Position numbers and translations under genes: made by a program | Notes under the pieces: generated by a model | Told to the model about the DNA's origin: nothing | The model's database searches: none | The model's input: the letters and a program-made list of their open reading frames with translations, nothing else | Assembly: GCA_020440745.1 (NCBI GenBank) | Contig: JAGRNM010000022.1 | Span: 1 to 11,658 of the forward strand | From: Deltaproteobacteria bacterium | GTDB taxonomy: Bacteria; UBA10199; DSSB01 | Direction of reading: 5' to 3' | Length of the DNA: 11,658 nucleotides | Shown: positions 6,471-11,658 of the stretch, piece by piece | How the letters are laid out: every line of letters begins with the position of its first letter | How positions within the stretch are numbered: the first letter of the stretch is position 1

Positions 6471-9400
6471 ATGATGAAGACCTTAAACACCCTCTTATTA
6501 AAACTCCTTTGTTTATGCCTTTTAGTCACTTGGGCCCAGTCCGTCCAAGCTGCCACTTATCAGATACTTAACCCCGATGAGGCTCCACCGGCTCCCTGTG
6601 CGGGCTTGGTTTGTAACACCTTAAGGGATGCTGTAGAAGCTGCTAACACTAATCCTGGACCCGATATTATTCAACTGGACTCAGGGGTTAATTACGAAAT
6701 TTTTGAACAATTGGTTGTAGGCGATGACTTAAGCATTATTGGTATGGGGCCAGGCACGGCTAGTATTAATATGGTCTCTCCCCCCGCGTGGGTAGGCGTT
6801 CCAGGAGACACCCGTCTAATTGCCTTAGATCCCAATGCTAATTTAGAATTAATCAACCTCAATCTAAGCAATAAACTAGGGACTGGCTTTGACGGAGCTT
6901 GTTTATATCTAGTGGACTTAGGAGAGGTGACTATTGATTCTGTTGTTTTTGATTCTTGTACAGGTAACCGCGGCGGAGCTATCTATAAGGCTTCCACTTT
7001 AGGCGCTCTTTCTTTGACTATTAGTAATAGTACGTTTCTTTCCAACGAGGCTCAACTTACCGGTGGCGCTATTAACTGGATCGGCAACTCTATCTCTAGC
7101 TTAAGTATTAGCAACACAGTTTTCTTTGAAAATAATGCAACAGGTAATGGTGGTGCCTTATTGGCTGTCTTGGGGTCTGGAGAAAACTTTACTTTATCAA
7201 GAGGTTTGGTCAACAGCAACCGAAGTAATAGTTTTGGTGGAGGTCTTTATTTTATTGGAAGCGGTAGCGTTAATTTAACCAACACCACTATTACCTCTAA
7301 CCAATCAAGTTCGGGTGGTGGTGGACTTTTTGCAGGGGGGTCTAATCAATTTAATCTTCAACACATGACCATCGTACGCAATACAGATACTTCGGGTATT
7401 GCTGGAAGTAACTTTCATCTAGCTCCCACAGCTTCAGCAGAAATTTCTAACACTGTCTTTGGGCAAGCCGTTCCTGTTGGTAATTCGGCCATGCCTGGTG
7501 GACCCATTTTGACTAGCGGACCTAACGTTTCAGATGAAGGCTTTTTAGTTGGTCCTGACCAAATAATTGTTCCGGATATTGGGATTCAAGACCTTAATAG
7601 CGATGGGCTTCATCTGCCTAGATTTCCTGGACCACTGATTGATTCGGCCTCAATCACTGGTATTCTCTTTGACCAAATAGGTAATCCTAGAGACCAAGAC
7701 GGTGATTTAGACGGCACCGCTGGCCCTGACATTGGAGCCGCTGAACTTCAAGAACCCATTTGTGGTAATGGTGTGACGGAGCTCAACGAAGAGTGTGACG
7801 ATGGAAACGGCAATAATAATGACGCCTGTACCAACCTTTGTGAAAACGCCACCTGTGGTGACAGTATTACCTGGCTAGGCACTGAAGAATGCGACGACGG
7901 CAACCTTATTGACGACGACGGTTGCACCAACGCTTGTACCTTGCCAGTCTGCGGCGATGGTATCGAACAAGCAGGAGAATCATGCGACCAAGGGGCTGCT
8001 AATAGTGATATTGCCCCCAATACCTGCCGCACCGACTGTACTCGTCCTGTTTGTGGTGATGGTGTAACTGATTCTGACAACGGCGAAACTTGCGACGACG
8101 GCAATACAGACAATAACGACGCTTGTCTCAACACTTGTGTCATAGCTGTCTGCGGTGATGGTGTGATCCAAAACGGCGTCGAAGATTGTGACCAAGGAGC
8201 AGCTAATAACGACCAAGGCGCTTGTACTAGCTCTTGTGAGACAGCTATCTGCGGTGATGGCGTTGTCAGGTTAGGCGTAGAAGCCTGCGATGATGGCAAT
8301 CTTAATAATGATGATGATTGTCGTAACAATTGCACTTTCCCTAATTGCGGTGATGGTGTTCCTAATATTCCACCCGAAGACTGTGACGACGGCAACCTTG
8401 ACAACACCGACGCTTGTACACAGCTTTGCGTCAACGCCGCTTGTGGTGACGGTTGGTTACAGGCTGGCGAAGAATGCGACGACGGCAACCTAGGTGATGG
8501 CGACGGTTGTAGCGCTATTTGCGAAATCGAAGGCGCCGGCGTCCCTGTCTGTGGCAATGGCATTTGGGAAATCGGCGAAGCCTGTGACGACGGCAATGCC
8601 AACAACAACGATGGCTGTCTTGATACCTGTGTCTTGGCTAGCTGCGGCGACAACCAAGTCCAAACCGGCGTCGAAGCCTGTGACGATGGGGCTAATGGCA
8701 ATGACGGTGATGGTTGCACTGACAGCTGTACCTTTACCAACTGCGGTAATGGCGTCACTGATGGCCTTGAAGAGTGCGATGACGGCAACGCTGACAACAC
8801 TGATACTTGTACCACCCTTTGTCTTAACGCTGCCTGTGGCGATGGCTTCTTACAAGCCTTAGAAGAATGCGACGACAGCAATCTAAACGATGGTGATGGT
8901 TGTAGCGCCCTTTGCGAAATCGAAGGCGCCGGCCCTGTCTGCGGCAATGGTGTTTGGGAAGTGGGCGAAGCCTGTGATGATGGCAACGCCAACAATAACG
9001 ATGGCTGTACTAATACTTGCGCTCTAGCCGCCTGTGGTGATGGCTTTGTCCAAGCAGGGGAAGAATGCGATCTAGGCGGCGCTAATAACGACGCCGGCAG
9101 TTGCACCACCTCTTGTACCAATGCCACCTGCGGTGATGGCTTTGTCCAAGCAGGCGAACAATGCGACGATGGCGCTGATGGGGACAACACTGACGAATGT
9201 CTAGATACTTGTGTCCTACCTAGTTGTGGTGACGGCTTTGTCCAAGCAGGCGAAGCTTGTGACGATGGCAATGGTGTCAATAATGATGCCTGCACCAATA
9301 CCTGCACTCTACCTGCTTGCGGCGACGGTATTGTCCAAGTAGGTGAAGAATGTGATCTAGGCGCTGCCAATAATGATCAAGGAGCTTGTACTAGCGCTTG

Positions 9401-10859
9401 TAACAATGCTGTCTGCGGTGACAACTTAGTCCAATTAGGGGTAGAAACCTGTGACGATGGCGCCAACGGCAACGATGCTGACGGCTGTCTAGATGATTGT
9501 ACTACCCCCTTCTGTGGTAACGGCATTGTTCAACCTGGTGAAGAATGCGACGATGGCAACGCCAATAATACCGACAATTGCACCACCCTCTGTAATAACG
9601 CCGTCTGCGGCGACGGCTTTGTCCAAGCAGGCGTGGAAGAATGCGACGACGGCAACTTTAGTGATAACGACGCCTGCACCAACGCTTGTAACTTTGCCAC
9701 TTGCGGTGATGGTATTGTTAGAGCAGGCGTAGAAGAGTGCGACGATGCTAATGGCGTAGACACGGATGCTTGCACCAATGCTTGTACCACGGCTGTTTGT
9801 GGTGACGGCATTATCCAAACAGGCGTAGAAACCTGTGACGACGGCAATAGCAACGATGCGGATGCCTGCCCCACTAACTGCGAGCCTGCTAGCTGCGGTG
9901 ATGGCTTTGTTCAAGCAGGAGTCGAAACCTGCGACGATGGCAACGGCGTAGACACAGATGCTTGTCCTACCACTTGTCTTGCAGCCATCTGTGGCGATGG
10001 CTTTGTCGAAGCGGGAGTAGAAGAATGCGACGATGCTAACGGCAGTAATACTGACGCCTGCGTCGCCGGTTGTATCGCTGCCACCTGTGGCGATGGCTTC
10101 TTACAAGTAGGAACCGAAGCCTGTGACGACGGCAACACCGATGATGGCGACTTCTGTAGCAGTGACTGTTCTACCATCACTGGCGGAGTTGCAGCCTGCG
10201 GTAACGGCAGCTGGGAAGCTGGTGAAAACTGCGATGACGGCAACCTAATCAATGGCGACGGCTGTAATGATGCCTGCGACCGTGAATATGTTTGCGGTAA
10301 TGGAGAACTAGAACAAGGTGAAAGCTGTGACGATGGTAACACCGTAAACGGCGACGGCTGTAGCGCTGACTGTCAAACCATCGAAGGTGGCGGAGCTGTT
10401 TGTGGCAATGACATCTGGGAAACCGGTGAAAACTGTGACGACGGCAACCTAAACGATGGTGACGGTTGTAGTAGCGACTGCCAAGAAAGATTCGCCTTCT
10501 GCAGCAATAACATCTTAGAAGAAGGTGAAGCTTGCGACGATGGTAACCTAGTCAATGGTGATGGTTGTAGCAGCACTTGCCAAATCGAAGCTATCTGCGG
10601 CAACGCCATTGAAGAAGTGGGTGAAGCTTGCGATGATGGTAACCTAATTAATGGTGATGGTTGTAGTGACCTCTGTCAGTTTGAAGAACCTGAACCTGAG
10701 GTAATCCTACCTATCATTGGCGGCAGTGGAACCGGTGTCGGTGGCTGTGGCTGTTACTTAGGAGAAAATAACCAAAAAGGCCCCATGGCTCATTGGTTCT
10801 TCTTCATTGGCTTGATTGGCTTATTTGTCCTGCGACTACGTCGCCGGGCTGCCAAATAG
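6471..10859 (+). CDS. Giant cysteine-rich surface protein: beta-helix head, 30 DUF4215/Myxococcus-type repeats, MYXO-CTERM-like tail
   Basis: This is an exported protein of 1462 residues. A signal peptide (1-27, cut after SVQA) is followed by CNTLRDAVEAAN (48-59), a form of the CSLREA motif that opens beta-helix surface proteins. Pmp-like GGA[IL] or GGGL turns follow at about 168, 198, 227, 256 and 283, and the domain closes with the usual GNPRDQDGD...DIGAAEL (404-426). From C431 to C1402 there are 30 tandem repeats of about 32 residues, consensus CGDGxxQxGEECDDGNxxNxDxCxxxC, each with four cysteines (120 in all). The tail has C1426-G-C1428, one membrane segment (about 1441-1454) and RLRRR (1455-1459), like MYXO-CTERM sorting signals. 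I infer a rod held at the cell surface. GGGAG lies six bases before the first of two adjacent ATGs; the second (6474) is also possible. The function of the head is unknown. Confidence 0.9.
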   Translation: MMKTLNTLLLKLLCLCLLVTWAQSVQAATYQILNPDEAPPAPCAGLVCNTLRDAVEAANTNPGPDIIQLDSGVNYEIFEQLVVGDDLSIIGMGPGTASINMVSPPAWVGVPGDTRLIALDPNANLELINLNLSNKLGTGFDGACLYLVDLGEVTIDSVVFDSCTGNRGGAIYKASTLGALSLTISNSTFLSNEAQLTGGAINWIGNSISSLSISNTVFFENNATGNGGALLAVLGSGENFTLSRGLVNSNRSNSFGGGLYFIGSGSVNLTNTTITSNQSSSGGGGLFAGGSNQFNLQHMTIVRNTDTSGIAGSNFHLAPTASAEISNTVFGQAVPVGNSAMPGGPILTSGPNVSDEGFLVGPDQIIVPDIGIQDLNSDGLHLPRFPGPLIDSASITGILFDQIGNPRDQDGDLDGTAGPDIGAAELQEPICGNGVTELNEECDDGNGNNNDACTNLCENATCGDSITWLGTEECDDGNLIDDDGCTNACTLPVCGDGIEQAGESCDQGAANSDIAPNTCRTDCTRPVCGDGVTDSDNGETCDDGNTDNNDACLNTCVIAVCGDGVIQNGVEDCDQGAANNDQGACTSSCETAICGDGVVRLGVEACDDGNLNNDDDCRNNCTFPNCGDGVPNIPPEDCDDGNLDNTDACTQLCVNAACGDGWLQAGEECDDGNLGDGDGCSAICEIEGAGVPVCGNGIWEIGEACDDGNANNNDGCLDTCVLASCGDNQVQTGVEACDDGANGNDGDGCTDSCTFTNCGNGVTDGLEECDDGNADNTDTCTTLCLNAACGDGFLQALEECDDSNLNDGDGCSALCEIEGAGPVCGNGVWEVGEACDDGNANNNDGCTNTCALAACGDGFVQAGEECDLGGANNDAGSCTTSCTNATCGDGFVQAGEQCDDGADGDNTDECLDTCVLPSCGDGFVQAGEACDDGNGVNNDACTNTCTLPACGDGIVQVGEECDLGAANNDQGACTSACNNAVCGDNLVQLGVETCDDGANGNDADGCLDDCTTPFCGNGIVQPGEECDDGNANNTDNCTTLCNNAVCGDGFVQAGVEECDDGNFSDNDACTNACNFATCGDGIVRAGVEECDDANGVDTDACTNACTTAVCGDGIIQTGVETCDDGNSNDADACPTNCEPASCGDGFVQAGVETCDDGNGVDTDACPTTCLAAICGDGFVEAGVEECDDANGSNTDACVAGCIAATCGDGFLQVGTEACDDGNTDDGDFCSSDCSTITGGVAACGNGSWEAGENCDDGNLINGDGCNDACDREYVCGNGELEQGESCDDGNTVNGDGCSADCQTIEGGGAVCGNDIWETGENCDDGNLNDGDGCSSDCQERFAFCSNNILEEGEACDDGNLVNGDGCSSTCQIEAICGNAIEEVGEACDDGNLINGDGCSDLCQFEEPEPEVILPIIGGSGTGVGGCGCYLGENNQKGPMAHWFFFIGLIGLFVLRLRRRAAK
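7761..10676 (+). repeat. 30 tandem ~96-base coding repeats (DUF4215 / TIGR02232-like)
   Basis: Each unit begins with the codon pair for Cys-Gly and spans 90-108 bases. Two unit types alternate irregularly: the common CDDGN type and a C-D-[QL]-G-[AG]-AN type (units 3, 5, 14 and 17). Some neighbouring units are nearly identical in DNA; for example GGCTTTGTCCAAGCAGG recurs exactly in units 14, 15, 16 and 20. Other pairs agree in protein but differ at silent sites, which argues for both recent duplication and old conservation. The four Cys per unit probably form two disulfides, and the many Asp/Asn/Gly residues could bind Ca2+, though neither is proven here. Short-read assemblies often collapse such tracts, so the copy number is uncertain. 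Confidence 0.92.
10746..10856 (+). other. C-terminal sorting signal, MYXO-CTERM-like
   Basis: This stretch encodes residues 1426-1462. A Gly/Ser linker leads into CGC, a short polar spacer (YLGENNQKGP), a hydrophobic helix (HWFFFIGLIGLFVL) and a basic end (RLRRRAAK). That order is the MYXO-CTERM plan, in which a rhomboid- or CPBP-type protease (myxosortase) is thought to cut near the Cys, which may be lipidated. No such protease gene lies in the window. Confidence 0.65.
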
Positions 10860-10890
10860 GCAACTGTTTTAGCTAATTATTAATTTTTTT

Positions 10891-10923
10891 AAAAAGCCTC
10901 TTCTTTTTGGAGAGGCTTTTTTT
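10891..10923 (+). terminator. Strong rho-independent terminator after the surface protein gene
   Basis: AAAAAGCCTCT, a 9-base loop, then AGAGGC and seven T residues. The G/C-containing stem core is 6 pairs and is extended by five A-T pairs. It begins 31 bases after the stop and separates the two repeat-protein genes, so the second gene needs its own promoter. Confidence 0.9.
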
Positions 10924-11050
10924 ATTGCTACTTAATTTATAAAGAAAAAATTTAAAATGAACTGCCTAAATACTTTAATATTTTCCAATAGTTAATTGGC
11001 TTACTCCATAAAAAACCAAATTATTTTCATCACTAAATCATTTATCCATC

Positions 11051-11080
11051 CTCGACAAAAAAGCCAAAATATGCTGTAGG
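11051..11080 (+). promoter_or_regulatory. Probable promoter of the second repeat-protein gene
   Basis: CTCGACA (11051-11057), 14 bases, TGCT (11072-11075), and TTAACT 21 bases beyond the start of TGCT (11093-11098). Every distance equals that in front of the 6471 gene. The distance from TGCT to the ATG is 66 bases here and 70 there. The DNA between the boxes is not otherwise alike, so this is not simply a duplicated upstream region. Confidence 0.5.
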
Positions 11081-11137
11081 TCAGCTTTAAACTTAACTTT
11101 TTTATCTTAGTAAAAAGACAAGATAAAGGGGGGTGAC

Positions 11138-11658
11138 ATGGCAACTTACAAAAAAATACAATGGCTCACTTTAAGCCTTGGACTAATCTCAATATTATTT
11201 TTCCCTAGCCTTATCAAAGCCTCTACCTGTGGAGATGGTTATGTTGAACTCCCTGAAGAATGCGATGATGGCAACTTAATTAACACCGATAGCTGTACCA
11301 ACACTTGCCACTTAGCCGTATGTGGCGACGAAATTGTTCAAGTCGGTGCAGAAGAATGTGACGACGGCAATCTCAGCAATATCGACGAGTGTACCAACAG
11401 CTGTTCCTTAGCCTCCTGCGGCGATGGTTTTCTGCAATCAGGAGAAGAATGCGACGACGGCAATAATAATGATGGCGATGGTTGTGACAGCACTTGCACT
11501 CTAGAAATAATGGCCGTCTGTGGCAATGGTGTGTGGGAAATAGGAGAAGAATGTGATGATGGAAACTTAATTGACACTGATGATTGCACCAGCGCTTGCA
11601 CCTCACCTGCTTGCGGGGATGACTTCCTCCAAGCAGGAGAAGAATGCGATGATGGAAA
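11138..11658 (+). CDS. Second exported cysteine-rich repeat protein (DUF4215-type), cut by the window end
   Basis: The frame opens at an ATG preceded by AAAGGGGGG (four-base gap) and stays open to the edge, 173 full codons. A Sec signal peptide, MATYKKIQWLTLSLGLISIL followed by FFPSLIKA, is probably cut after A28. The first repeat cysteine is C31, so the repeats start immediately and there is no beta-helix head as in the 6471 gene. Four full units and part of a fifth are visible: they begin CGDGYVELPEECDDGN, CGDEIVQVGAEECDDGN, CGDGFLQSGEECDDGN, CGNGVWEIGEECDDGN and CGDDFLQAGEECDDG. The mature part seen here contains no Lys or Arg. Length, C-terminal anchor and any further domain lie outside the window. 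It is a paralog and likely regulatory partner of the 6471 gene, and it may fill a different place in the same surface structure. Confidence 0.87.
   Translation, partial: MATYKKIQWLTLSLGLISILFFPSLIKASTCGDGYVELPEECDDGNLINTDSCTNTCHLAVCGDEIVQVGAEECDDGNLSNIDECTNSCSLASCGDGFLQSGEECDDGNNNDGDGCDSTCTLEIMAVCGNGVWEIGEECDDGNLIDTDDCTSACTSPACGDDFLQAGEECDDG
11228..11658 (+). repeat. Tandem DUF4215-type coding repeats of the second gene
   Basis: There are four complete units and one partial unit of about 31-35 codons, with the same four-cysteine plan as the 7761-10676 tract. Unit 3 has the longer linker (TLEIMAV) and is followed by a CGNGVWEIGE unit, the same order seen repeatedly in the first gene. Confidence 0.9.

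Noticed and set aside
7748..9370. A 540-codon open frame on the minus strand, antisense to the repeat tract, encoding Ser/Pro/Gln-rich repeats
   Set aside because: It is a by-product of the repeated codons of the sense gene: the Cys-Gly-Asp-Gly and Cys-Asp-Asp-Gly codons lack stops in that frame. The product has no signal, domain or ribosome binding site. Similar antisense frames at 9530-9874, 9911-10342, 10373-10609 and 11338-11601 have the same cause.
7761..10676. Regular ~96-base repeats considered as a CRISPR array or minisatellite
   Set aside because: The units are protein-coding and whole-codon in length, vary at silent sites, lack constant repeats with unrelated spacers, and lie inside one continuous frame.
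6471..10859. Transfer of the repeat gene from a eukaryote (ciliates also carry DUF4215) or from a high-GC bacterium, suggested by its higher GC
   Set aside because: The Cys, Gly, Asp and Ala-rich protein forces G/C-rich codons. The head-coding and flanking DNA look like the rest of the window, and the signal peptide, ribosome binding site and terminator are bacterial. Composition alone does not show transfer.

Overview
The window looks like a piece of a Gram-negative chromosome with low GC. Intergenic DNA is very rich in A and T, while one long repetitive gene is visibly richer in G and C. Three signs point to the deltaproteobacterial branch (Myxococcota, Bdellovibrionota or uncultured relatives): tandem Myxococcus-type cysteine-rich repeats (DUF4215 / TIGR02232-like), a C-terminal tail resembling MYXO-CTERM, and an exported lipoprotein whose residue after the lipidated Cys suits outer-membrane retention. 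I cannot name the species.

Left part (1-3730), housekeeping genes. A truncated minus-strand gene at the left edge looks like the N-terminus of a ClC-type chloride channel. Diverging from it are a DCC-family thiol oxidoreductase (210-602) and an AI-2E family permease (647-1642). A 33-codon hydrophobic small ORF (complement 1664-1765) with a good ribosome binding site lies in the next gap. Then come prmA (ribosomal protein L11 methyltransferase) and an RluA-type pseudouridine synthase. These two form a likely translation-related operon closed by a bidirectional terminator.

Middle part (3777-6230), two divergent exported hydrolases. On the minus strand is a lipoprotein of the HAD phosphatase superfamily. 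On the plus strand is a secreted metallo-beta-lactamase-fold hydrolase. They share a 267-bp regulatory gap that contains two mutually exclusive small hairpins.

Right part (6380-11658), surface proteins. A 1462-residue exported protein has a signal peptide, a CSLREA/Pmp-like beta-helix head and 30 tandem four-cysteine repeats. It ends in a Cys-Gly-Cys / membrane segment / Arg-rich tail that suggests processing by a myxosortase-like system and anchoring. After a strong terminator, a second gene of the same repeat class starts at 11138 and runs off the window. Its repeats follow its signal peptide directly, with no head domain. The upstream regions of these two genes share a box pair with identical spacing (CTCGACA-N14-TGCT, then TTAACT at the same offset), so the pair is probably co-regulated.

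The most notable signals are this two-gene cysteine-rich surface system with its apparent private promoter, the absence of lysine from the repeat tracts, and the rules by which repeat types follow one another. No mobile element, CRISPR array, tRNA or rRNA was seen.
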